This document shows, piece after piece, positions 35,201 to 42,389 of a stretch of 64,000 bases of DNA; position 1 is the stretch's first letter, and the number at the start of each line of letters is the position of its first letter. Position numbers and translations under genes: made by a program. The notes beneath the pieces were generated by a model, which was given only the letters and a program-made list of their open reading frames with translations, searched no databases and was not told the origin of the DNA. This DNA is from Microterricola viridarii. Lineage in GTDB: Bacteria; Actinomycetota; Actinomycetes; Actinomycetales; Microbacteriaceae. The stretch spans positions 3,410,001 to 3,474,000 of the forward strand of contig NZ_CP014145.1 of NCBI RefSeq assembly GCF_001542775.1, read 5' to 3'.

Positions 35201-35716
35201 GCCCGGCACCAACTCGAACTGAAGGGCCATCGGCTTCGCCCTGGCTGCAGTCGCATCCCCGCGGGTGAGCGAGTCGAGCGCTGAACGCCAGTCGGGCCCG
35301 GGCGGTGTGGATGCCGAGGCGGTGTCCGCACGCGGGCCGCCCAGCTCGGCCAGGAGGTCGGTCGCGCGGGCACCCTGCTCGGGGGCCGAGCTGGTCGCGC
35401 GAGATTCCAGCAAGAGCGCGATGACATGCTTGCAGTTGCTGCCCGTCGGGCAGGTGCAGGAGCCGATCGGGTTGACGAGGGTGCCCGTCGCCCCCCGCTG
35501 GAACGTGACGGTCGTGACGTAGCGTTTGGCGCTGCTGCCGGCCACGCTGCCGACCACTCTGAGGCCGGAATCGCTCCAACGCAGGCGGCCGACGAAGCCA
35601 TCCCTGGCGTAGCGCTGGCCGCGGGTGAAGGTGCGCGCGTCGGTGAGTCGCGCGATCTGCACGTCGCTGAGAGAGTGGGTCATGACATTCCGGAACGCTG
35701 GAGGGGAAACCTCCAT
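32267..35716 (-). CDS. SWIM zinc-finger SNF2 family DNA-dependent ATPase
   Basis: A 1149-residue helicase-like protein. A SWIM zinc finger lies near residue 85 ([20 protein letters not shown], C-x-C-x-n-C-x-H). A long middle region is followed by the SNF2 core: motif I [14 protein letters not shown], motif II [11 protein letters not shown] (DEAQ box), [16 protein letters not shown], and the C-terminal helicase domain with [23 protein letters not shown] and [20 protein letters not shown]. The start at 35716 has AAGGGGGTG seven bases upstream; ATG 35683 is the alternative and lacks one. It probably remodels or translocates on DNA during repair or transcription. Confidence 0.9.
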   Translation of the reverse strand: [1149 protein letters not shown]

Positions 35717-35772
35717 TGTTTCACCCCCTTGCTGCGAACTGCCGCCGCCCGGGCTCCGCGTAGAGTCTCGGC

Positions 35773-36534
35773 ATGACAGCCACACAGCCCCAGGCCCCGG
35801 AAGAGCAGACGGCGGCGGCCGTTCAGGCGGCGCTCGCCGCGGTCGCCGACCCGGCCAGAGCGGCATCGAGCCAGGGCTTCTTCAAGACGGCGCCCGGCCA
35901 GTATGGTGCCGGGGATGTGTTCATCGGCGTGACGGTTCCGCAGCAGCGCGCCATCGCCCGTCGGCTCGGCGCACTGCCGCTGGCCGAACTGGACCTGCTG
36001 CTCGGCAGCGCCGTGCACGAACACCGGCTCACCGGGGTCATCATCGCGACGAAGCAGTTCGAGGCGGCCAGCGGGCCGCGCAGCTTCGACCAGGCCCGCC
36101 GGCAGGCGCTCGCCGACTGGTATCTGGCGGCGGTGCGGCAGGGGCGCGTCAACAACTGGGACATCGTCGACACCTCGGCGCCCGGCATCCTCGGCGGATG
36201 GCTGTTCGATCGCCCGCGCGACCTGCTGTTCGAGCTGGCGGCGAGCCCCGTGCTCTGGGAGCGCCGCGTCGCCATGATCGCCACGCAGGGCTTCATCACC
36301 CGCGGCGACGCATCGACCACGCTGCAACTGGCGGCGCTGCTGCGCGACGACCGGGAGGACCTGATGCAGAAGGCCGTCGGCTGGATGCTGCGCGAGGTGG
36401 GCAAGCGCGTCGACCGCGCCCTGCTGGTCGGCTTCCTCGATGAGCATGCGAGCCGGATGCCGCGCACCGAGCTCAGCTACGCCACCGAGCACCTCGATCC
36501 GGCGCTGCGCGCGCACTACCGCGCGCTCCGTTGA
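35773..36534 (+). CDS. DNA alkylation repair protein (AlkD-like)
   Basis: A 253-residue all-helical HEAT-repeat glycosylase of the AlkC/AlkD group, which removes alkylated purines. Features are GQYGAGDVFIGVTVPQQRAI, EHRLTGVIIATKQF, and the active-site region NNWDIVDTSAPGILGGWLFD. KAVGWMLREVGKRVDRALLV follows near the end. Length fits AlkD. It is divergent from the SNF2 ATPase, both plausible in DNA repair; they share an approximately 55-base region. Confidence 0.85.
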   Translation: MTATQPQAPEEQTAAAVQAALAAVADPARAASSQGFFKTAPGQYGAGDVFIGVTVPQQRAIARRLGALPLAELDLLLGSAVHEHRLTGVIIATKQFEAASGPRSFDQARRQALADWYLAAVRQGRVNNWDIVDTSAPGILGGWLFDRPRDLLFELAASPVLWERRVAMIATQGFITRGDASTTLQLAALLRDDREDLMQKAVGWMLREVGKRVDRALLVGFLDEHASRMPRTELSYATEHLDPALRAHYRALR

Positions 36535-36604
36535 GCCCCGCCGCCCCGCCTCGCCTCCCGATGCCCCGGCTCGCCTCCCGATGCCCAACCTGCGCCCTCC
36601 CTGT

Positions 36605-36692
36605 GTGGCCGGTCAGCGGATGCGGCCGTCCAACTGCCCCGAAAAATCGTTTCAGTGGCGTGTTTTCCGGCTCGCATCCGCCGACTGGCCAC
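36605..36692. repeat. Large imperfect inverted repeat between convergent genes
   Basis: Two 20-base arms (36605-36624 and 36673-36692) read GTGGCC-x-GTC-x-GCGGATGCG on opposite strands and differ at two positions. They flank 48 bases. It fills much of the 190-base gap between the AlkD-like gene and the methyltransferase. A direct repeat CTCGCCTCCCGATGCCC occurs just before it. No gene is visible in this gap; it may terminate both convergent transcripts. Confidence 0.6.
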
Positions 36693-36724
36693 GAGAGGTG
36701 GCCGCGCTCCGCTGAGCGGTCGCC

Positions 36725-37891
36725 CTAGTCGGCCGAACCCAGCCGCCAGAGCGAAGTGATCTCAGCGGCGCGAGCCACGTGCAGCGGGTCGCTCGCGTCG
36801 CTGGAGCGGGCGTGCGTCGGCCGGGTGTCGTGCCGCTCGAGCACGCGCAGGCCGGAATCCTCGATCAGGTCGAGCAGTTCGCCGCGCGAGCGCAGTCCGA
36901 GCCGCTCGGCGAGGTCGGAGATGATCAGCCAGCCCTCGCCGCCCGGTGCCAGGTGCGCGCGCAGGCCGCCGAGGAACCCGCGCAGCATCCGGCTCTCCGG
37001 GTCGTAGACGGCGTAGTCGCTGGGGATGCGCGCCTCTGCCGGCAGCCAGGGCGGGTTGCAGACGATCAGGTCGGCGAGGCCGGGCGCGAACAGGTCGGCC
37101 TCGATCACCTCGACCCGGTCGACGAGGCCGAGCCTGGTCAGGTTGTCGCGGGCGCAGGCGATGGCGCGCGGGCCAAGATCGGTCGCGGTCACGCTTCGGA
37201 TGCCGCGCCGTGCCAGGATCGCGGCGAGCACCCCGGTGCCGGTGCCGATGTCGACGGCGCGGCTCGCCTCCGCCGGCAGCGGGGCGGTGGCCACGAGTTC
37301 GAGATACTCGCCGCGCACGGGCGAGAAGACCCCGTAGTGCGGGTGGATGGTCGATTCCAGCTCTGGCACGTCGACGCCGCGTCGGCGCCACTCGTGCGAG
37401 CCGATCACGCCGAGCAGCTCGCGCAGCGAGACGAGCGAGTCGAGGCTGTCGTCGCCCGGCCCGTACGCCTCGGTGCAGGCCTCCCGCACATCGGGCGCCC
37501 GGCGCAGCGGCACCACGTAGCCGGCGTCCAGCGGCACGAGCAGCAGGCCGAGCAGCCGTGCCCGGTGGAAGCTCTGCTCGCGGTGCTGGCGGAACGCCAG
37601 CGCGAGGTCGCGCGGCGGGCGCCGGTTGCCCTTGTCGATGCGAGCCGCGAGCGCGCGCAGCAGCTGGCGCGCGGCCTGGTAGTCGCCGCGCCACAGCAGC
37701 GCGCTGCCGCCGCCGACCAGCCGGTGCGCCTCGGCGGCCGGCATCCGTTCGTCGGCGATCACGATGCGCTCTGGCGCGGGCCAGCCGCTCTCGGAACGCC
37801 AGAGCGCCGAGCGCTGCGCGCCGTCCTCAAGCCAGCTCACGCGCGCGGGCTGTTCCTGCGGGGCGGCCGGGGGAGGCGGGGTGCTGGGCAT
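36725..37891 (-). CDS. SAM-dependent methyltransferase (N5-glutamine/N6-adenine type)
   Basis: A 388-residue methyltransferase. An N-terminal domain of about 190 residues precedes a Rossmann fold with motif I VDIGTGTGVLAAILARRGI, acidic ATDLG, and the catalytic motif IV LIVCNPPWLPAEARIPSD (NPPW, in place of the usual NPPY). This motif is used by enzymes methylating Gln, Asn or adenine. The C-terminus has GGEGWLIISDLAERLGL. The ATG at 37891 is the start; the ribosome site is weak. The target may be a protein Gln, an rRNA base or a small molecule. Confidence 0.85.
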   Translation of the reverse strand: MPSTPPPPAAPQEQPARVSWLEDGAQRSALWRSESGWPAPERIVIADERMPAAEAHRLVGGGSALLWRGDYQAARQLLRALAARIDKGNRRPPRDLALAFRQHREQSFHRARLLGLLLVPLDAGYVVPLRRAPDVREACTEAYGPGDDSLDSLVSLRELLGVIGSHEWRRRGVDVPELESTIHPHYGVFSPVRGEYLELVATAPLPAEASRAVDIGTGTGVLAAILARRGIRSVTATDLGPRAIACARDNLTRLGLVDRVEVIEADLFAPGLADLIVCNPPWLPAEARIPSDYAVYDPESRMLRGFLGGLRAHLAPGGEGWLIISDLAERLGLRSRGELLDLIEDSGLRVLERHDTRPTHARSSDASDPLHVARAAEITSLWRLGSAD

Positions 37892-38045
37892 TTCTGGCCG
37901 ATCTGTGACACGACACGATGCATCGACGACTTGCTCGCTCGTGCGCGAGAAAAGCGTGGCGACGGACGAATCGTCGCACCTTCCAGTATCCCAGCCCGCG
38001 CGCGGGGGCGCCCGGCGCACCCGGGCGGTAGGCGATGATAGAGGC

Positions 38046-38882
38046 ATGTCCCGAACTGTTCGCGGTGCCCGCGTTCTCATCACCGGTGCCGCCAGCGGCA
38101 TGGGCCGCCTCTACGCCGAGCGCGCGGTCGCAGAGGGCGCGGCATCCGTCGTGCTCTGGGACAGGGATGCCGCAGCGCTCGCCCGCACCGTCAAGGAGCT
38201 GGGCGTGCAATCGCAGGGCCGCACCCGCGTGCACTCCTACGTGATCGACCTCGCCGACCTCGGCGCCATCGCGCAGACGGCGCAGCGAGTGCGCACCGAG
38301 GTGGGCAACCCCGACGTGCTCATCAACAATGCCGGCATCGTGCGCGGCAACCAGTTCTTCTGGCAGAGCGACAACGGCGAAGACACCCGCCCCACCATGC
38401 AGATCAACTCGCTGGCGCCGATGTACACGACCCGCGAGTTCCTGCCCGGCATGATGGCCAACTCCTACCGTGCCGCGCGCATCGTGAACATCGCCTCGGC
38501 CGCCGGCACCCTGTCGAACCCGCGGATGAGTGTCTATGCGGCGTCGAAGGCGGCCCTGATCGGCTGGAGCGACTCGCTGCGCCTCGAGCTCGAGCAGGAG
38601 GATCACGGCAACGTCCGCGTCACGACCGTCTGCCCCAGCTACATCTCGACCGGAATGTTCGACGGTGCCCGCGGCCCGCTGCTCACCCCGATCCTGACGC
38701 CGGAATACGTCGTCGACCGGGTCTGGCGGGCGATGCTCGCCGGCAAACCGCAGCTGCTGCTGCCGTGGTCGGTCGGGCTCTCCAAGGCCCTGCGCGGGGT
38801 GCTCCCGGTCCGGGTGTGGGACGTGGTCGCGCGGTTGTTCGGCGTCTACAAGTCGATGGCCGGATTCACTGGACGCTCCTAG
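38046..38882 (+). CDS. SDR family oxidoreductase
   Basis: A 278-residue short-chain dehydrogenase. Cofactor motif TGAASGMGRLYAERA, NNAG motif LINNAGIVRGNQF, catalytic Ser in NIASAAGT and YAASK for Tyr-Lys. The C-terminal 30 residues (LLLPWSVGLSKALRGVLPVR) suggest an amphipathic membrane-associating tail, as in several lipid-active SDRs. The ATG is six bases into a clear start region. Possible substrates are steroids or fatty-acid derivatives; not decided here. Confidence 0.88.
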   Translation: MSRTVRGARVLITGAASGMGRLYAERAVAEGAASVVLWDRDAAALARTVKELGVQSQGRTRVHSYVIDLADLGAIAQTAQRVRTEVGNPDVLINNAGIVRGNQFFWQSDNGEDTRPTMQINSLAPMYTTREFLPGMMANSYRAARIVNIASAAGTLSNPRMSVYAASKAALIGWSDSLRLELEQEDHGNVRVTTVCPSYISTGMFDGARGPLLTPILTPEYVVDRVWRAMLAGKPQLLLPWSVGLSKALRGVLPVRVWDVVARLFGVYKSMAGFTGRS

Positions 38883-38912
38883 CCGCGGAATCCGCTCGCC
38901 TAGAATCGTCCA

Positions 38913-39926
38913 GTGGATACGACAGCACTGAACGAGTTTCTCGACGACATCGACTTCTCTGGAGTCGTGCTGGTGCGCCGCGGCGACCAGACACTGTTCG
39001 AGGCGGCCAGCGGTCTGGCCACCCAGCGCTGGGGGCTTCCGAACGCCGTCGACATGCGGTTCGACACCTCCGCGATCACCAAGCTTTTCACCAGCGTCGC
39101 CGTGCTGCAGCAGGTCGTCGCCGGCAAGCTCGACCTCGAGGCGTCCATCCACGACTACGTCGACCTGAGCGGCACCACCATCGGCCGCGACGTCACCCTG
39201 CTGCACCTGCTCACGCACACCAGCGGGCTCGCGGATGACGCCGACGAGGCCGCGGGCGAGGACTACGCCGACCTCTACATCCACACCCCCAACTACTCGG
39301 TCGTCGAGACCGCCGACCTGCTGCCGTTCTTTGCGCAGAAGGCGCCGCTGGAGGCGCCCGGCATCGAGAGCCACTACATCAACGCCGGCTACGTGCTGGC
39401 CGGCCTCGCCCTGGAGAAGGCGACCGGGCTCAGCTACCGCGCCTACATCGAGCGCGACGTCTTCGCCGCAGCCGGCATGAAGTCGAGCGGCTTCTTCGAC
39501 CGCCGCGACGCCACCCCGAACGTCGCTGAGGGCTGGGACCAGGCCGAAGACGGCAGCTGGGAGTCCAACATCTACAAGGCCCCGCCGATCGGCGGGCCAG
39601 ACACCGGCGCGCACGCGACCGCTGAAGACCTGCTGCGCTTCCTCACCGCCCTGCGCACCGGCGTGCTGTTGAACCCCGAATTCACCAGCGAGTTCTTCAC
39701 CCCGCAGGTGGAGCACGACGAGGAGACGTTCTACGGCCTCGGCCTCGAATTCGACATGAACGAGGACGGCAGCGTGCGCTCCTACTTCAAGGACGGCATC
39801 AGCGCCGGCGCCAGCGGCATCCTGCGGCACTACCTCGCGGAGGGCATCGACGTCGTCGTGCTCAGCAACGCCGAGGAGGGCGCCTGGGACGTCATCCGCG
39901 AACTCGACGAGCGCCTGGGCGGCTAA
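38913..39926 (+). CDS. Serine hydrolase / beta-lactamase fold protein with altered SxxK
   Basis: A 337-residue beta-lactamase-related fold (class C/esterase group). The region expected to hold S-x-x-K reads FDTSAITKLFT, so the position three before the Lys is Ala54 and the nearest Ser is one residue earlier (Ser53). The second motif Y-x-N is present (HYINAGYVLAGLALEKATGL). The third motif, usually H-x-G-like, reads DGISAGASG. It may be a non-hydrolytic homologue, or Ser53 may serve. The GTG start follows the SDR stop by 30 bases, so they may be co-transcribed. Confidence 0.8.
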   Translation: MDTTALNEFLDDIDFSGVVLVRRGDQTLFEAASGLATQRWGLPNAVDMRFDTSAITKLFTSVAVLQQVVAGKLDLEASIHDYVDLSGTTIGRDVTLLHLLTHTSGLADDADEAAGEDYADLYIHTPNYSVVETADLLPFFAQKAPLEAPGIESHYINAGYVLAGLALEKATGLSYRAYIERDVFAAAGMKSSGFFDRRDATPNVAEGWDQAEDGSWESNIYKAPPIGGPDTGAHATAEDLLRFLTALRTGVLLNPEFTSEFFTPQVEHDEETFYGLGLEFDMNEDGSVRSYFKDGISAGASGILRHYLAEGIDVVVLSNAEEGAWDVIRELDERLGG

Positions 39927-40026
39927 CGCCTCCCCGGCCTGGTCGGGTGCCGAAGCCAACACCGCGCACCCCTAGGCCCTCGCCGCGCGCATCGCTAGGC
40001 TGACCCCACACAAGCAAGGGGGCCTC

Positions 40027-40311
40027 GTGTTCGGACTTTCCGGCTGGCACGTTTTGATCATTCTCACGGTGTTGATCCTGATGGCGGCCGTCGTGGTCGG
40101 CATCATCTTCCTGGGCGTCTTCCTCACCCGCCGCGCGGCCCCCGGCGTGCCCGCGCCTGCCACATCCGCCCCCGCGCCTGCCCGCCCGGAGTCGAGCCCG
40201 GCCGAGCTGCGGGCGGCCCGCCTCGCCGAGATCGAGGACCTGAGCACGACCGGCCTTCTCAGCCAGTCCGAGTACGAGGCGAAGCGGGCCGAGATCCTCG
40301 GCGAGATCTAG
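40027..40311 (+). CDS. Small membrane protein with SHOCT domain
   Basis: A 94-residue protein: one membrane segment (HVLIILTVLILMAAVVVGII) at residues about 7-32, a Pro/Ala-rich linker, and a C-terminal SHOCT motif (LAEIEDLSTTGLLSQSEYEA). SHOCT domains mediate oligomerisation. The GTG start has AAGGGGG upstream. Its stop overlaps the convergent GNAT gene by 4 bases. Confidence 0.8.
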   Translation: MFGLSGWHVLIILTVLILMAAVVVGIIFLGVFLTRRAAPGVPAPATSAPAPARPESSPAELRAARLAEIEDLSTTGLLSQSEYEAKRAEILGEI

Positions 40312-40877
40312 CGCGAGCCGCCGCCGAGCAGGCGGGGCCCGCCAGCCTGCTCGGCCCGCAACGGCTTCGCCATTTCCAGCTCCAACTGCTTGGGATTCAG
40401 CGGGTACGGCTGCACGGCGCCCGTCTCCTCGAAGCCGCGCCGCTTGTAGAAGCGGCGGGCAGCCGTGCTGTCCTGGTGCACCTCCAGCGTGAGCACGTCG
40501 CCGTGCAGGCCCGCCCACTCCTCGATACCGTCGAGCAGGGCGTCGCTGACCCCGGAGGTCGCCCCGCGCCAGCCCGGCGAGACGTACACGCCGACCAGCC
40601 GCGCGCCCGCGGCGCCCACCGGCAGGATTGCCGCCATCGTGCCGACCCAGCGGCCGGCCTCCGCGCCGTCGGTGAGTATCGCCGCGAGGCTGATGGCCCC
40701 CGGCCCGGCCGTCCTGGCCGCGCGCCGCCGCCAGCCGGACTCGTCGCGCGCCGCGGCATCCGCCACCGTCTCGAGGTAGGCGTGCGGGGTGTCGGCGAGC
40801 ATCTCCAGCCGGAGCGCGCGGATCTCGGCCCAGTCCTGCTCGGTCGTGCGGCGAACCTCGAACAGTGCGGCAGTCAT
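40308..40877 (-). CDS. GNAT family N-acetyltransferase
   Basis: A 189-residue acetyltransferase. The acetyl-CoA loop is less standard (VSPGWRGATSGVSDALLDGI), followed by LEVHQDSTAARRFYKRRGFE, the typical GNAT end motif. The N-terminal VRRTTEQDWAEIRALRLEML is characteristic of many small-molecule acetyltransferases. It diverges from the pcaIJF operon across a 127-base region that carries a large palindrome. Confidence 0.85.
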   Translation of the reverse strand: MTAALFEVRRTTEQDWAEIRALRLEMLADTPHAYLETVADAAARDESGWRRRAARTAGPGAISLAAILTDGAEAGRWVGTMAAILPVGAAGARLVGVYVSPGWRGATSGVSDALLDGIEEWAGLHGDVLTLEVHQDSTAARRFYKRRGFEETGAVQPYPLNPKQLELEMAKPLRAEQAGGPRLLGGGSR

Positions 40878-40939
40878 GGCACCCAGTCTGCCCGAACCCG
40901 GCTACGTCGCAGATCTGGAAGGCGCCCGAACCTCGTGCT

Positions 40940-40977
40940 ATGTTTGCGATACGCACATACGTGCGCTCAGCAAACAT
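40940..40977. promoter_or_regulatory. Candidate IclR operator upstream of pcaIJF
   Basis: A 38-base inverted repeat with outer arms ATGTTTGC (40940-40947) and GCAAACAT (40970-40977). Inside it is another near-palindrome, GCACATACGTGC. It lies 28 bases before pcaI and 63 before the divergent GNAT. The IclR regulator encoded at the end of the operon is the natural candidate to bind it. Confidence 0.6.
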
Positions 40978-41004
40978 TCTGACAACGCGGTTGGTGGGTT
41001 CGGC

Positions 41005-41712
41005 ATGATCTCGAAGGTGGTCCCCGCCGTCACGGATGCCGTGGCCGGCATCGCGGACGGCGACACGATTCTGGTCGGCGGCTTCGGCCGGGCCGGCCAA
41101 CCGGTGGAGCTGATCGACGCGCTGCTCGCCCAGGGCGCGCGCGACCTCACCATCGTCAGCAACAACGCCGGCAACGGCGACCTCGGCCTCGCGGCCCTGC
41201 TGGCGGAGGGCCGGGTGCGCAAGATGGTGTGCTCGTTCCCGCGGCAGTCCGACTCGCACGTCTTCGACCGGCTCTACCGGGCCGGCGAGGTCGAGTTGGA
41301 GCTGGTGCCGCAGGGCAACCTGGCCGAGCGGATCCGTGCGGCCGGTGCCGGCATCGGCGCCTTCTTCACCCCGACCGGGGTCGGCACGGTGCTCGCCGAG
41401 GGCAAGGAGTCGCGCACCATCGACGGCGTCGACTACGTGCTCGAGTACCCGATCCGGGCCCAGTTCGCCCTGATCAGCGCCTACCGGGCCGACCGGTGGG
41501 GCAACCTCGTCTACCGCAAGACCGCCCGCAACTTCGGGCCGGTGATGGCCACGGCGGCCGCGACCACGATCGTGCAGGTCGACGAGATCGTCGAACTGGG
41601 CGGCCTCGACCCCGAGGCCGTCGTCACCCCCGGCATCTACGTCGACCGGGTCGTGCAGGTGCCGGGCAGGCCCTGGCTGCGAGACGGCCAATTCCACGGG
41701 AGCGCAGCATGA
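41005..41712 (+). CDS. pcaI: 3-oxoadipate CoA-transferase, alpha subunit
   Basis: A 235-residue family I CoA-transferase subunit A. With subunit B it moves CoA from succinyl-CoA to 3-oxoadipate. The glycine-rich GDTILVGGFGRAGQPVELID and the PTGVGTVLAEGKES loop are family motifs, followed by the YRADRWGNLVYRKTARNF block. The start at 41005 was chosen at the alignment-conserved region; a longer in-frame reading crosses the palindrome. It is followed by pcaJ (4-base overlap) and pcaF, which supports this assignment over acetoacetate CoA-transferase. Confidence 0.88.
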   Translation: MISKVVPAVTDAVAGIADGDTILVGGFGRAGQPVELIDALLAQGARDLTIVSNNAGNGDLGLAALLAEGRVRKMVCSFPRQSDSHVFDRLYRAGEVELELVPQGNLAERIRAAGAGIGAFFTPTGVGTVLAEGKESRTIDGVDYVLEYPIRAQFALISAYRADRWGNLVYRKTARNFGPVMATAAATTIVQVDEIVELGGLDPEAVVTPGIYVDRVVQVPGRPWLRDGQFHGSAA

Positions 41713-42389
41713 CCACCAGCCCCAGCATCACCAGCCGGCTCAGCCGCGACGAGCTCGCCGCTCGCATCGCCCGCGACATCCCAGAGGGCTCCTACGTGAA
41801 CCTCGGCATCGGAGCTCCCACCCTGGTCTCCAACTACCTGCCGCGCGACCAGGAGATCATCCTGCACACCGAGAACGGCATGCTCGGCATGGGCGAGGAG
41901 CCGGCCCCCGGCGACGTCGACCCCGACCTGATCAACGCCGGCAAGCTGCCTGTGACCGAGCTGCCCGGCGCCTCGTACTTCCACCACGCCGACTCCTTCG
42001 CCATGATGCGCGGCGGGCACGTCGACGTCTGCGTGCTCGGAGCCTTCCAGGTGTCCGAGCGGGGCGACCTGGCGAACTGGAGCACCGGCGCCCCCGGCGC
42101 CATCCCCGCCGTCGGCGGCGCCATGGATCTGGCCGTCGGCGCCAAGCAGGTCTACGTGATGACCGACCTGCTCGACAAGACCGGCGCCTCCAAGCTCGTC
42201 GCCGCCTGCAGCTACCCGCTCACCGGGGTGCGCTGCGTCACCCGGGTGTACACCGACCACGCCGTCTTCGACGTGGGGTCGGCCGGCTTCGTCATCCGCG
42301 AACTCTTCGGCGACAACACCCGCGAAAGCCTGCAGGCACTGACCGGGCTGAAGCTCGCCGAGCCCACCATGACGGAGGTATCAGCATGA
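41709..42389 (+). CDS. pcaJ: 3-oxoadipate CoA-transferase, beta subunit
   Basis: A 226-residue subunit B. The catalytic Glu55 lies in HTENGMLGMG, as expected for family I CoA-transferases, and YVNLGIGAPTLVSNYLP is the family's N-terminal motif. It overlaps pcaI and pcaF by 4 bases each, giving a compact operon. Subunits A and B are encoded separately, the usual arrangement in actinobacteria. Confidence 0.9.
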   Translation: MTTSPSITSRLSRDELAARIARDIPEGSYVNLGIGAPTLVSNYLPRDQEIILHTENGMLGMGEEPAPGDVDPDLINAGKLPVTELPGASYFHHADSFAMMRGGHVDVCVLGAFQVSERGDLANWSTGAPGAIPAVGGAMDLAVGAKQVYVMTDLLDKTGASKLVAACSYPLTGVRCVTRVYTDHAVFDVGSAGFVIRELFGDNTRESLQALTGLKLAEPTMTEVSA

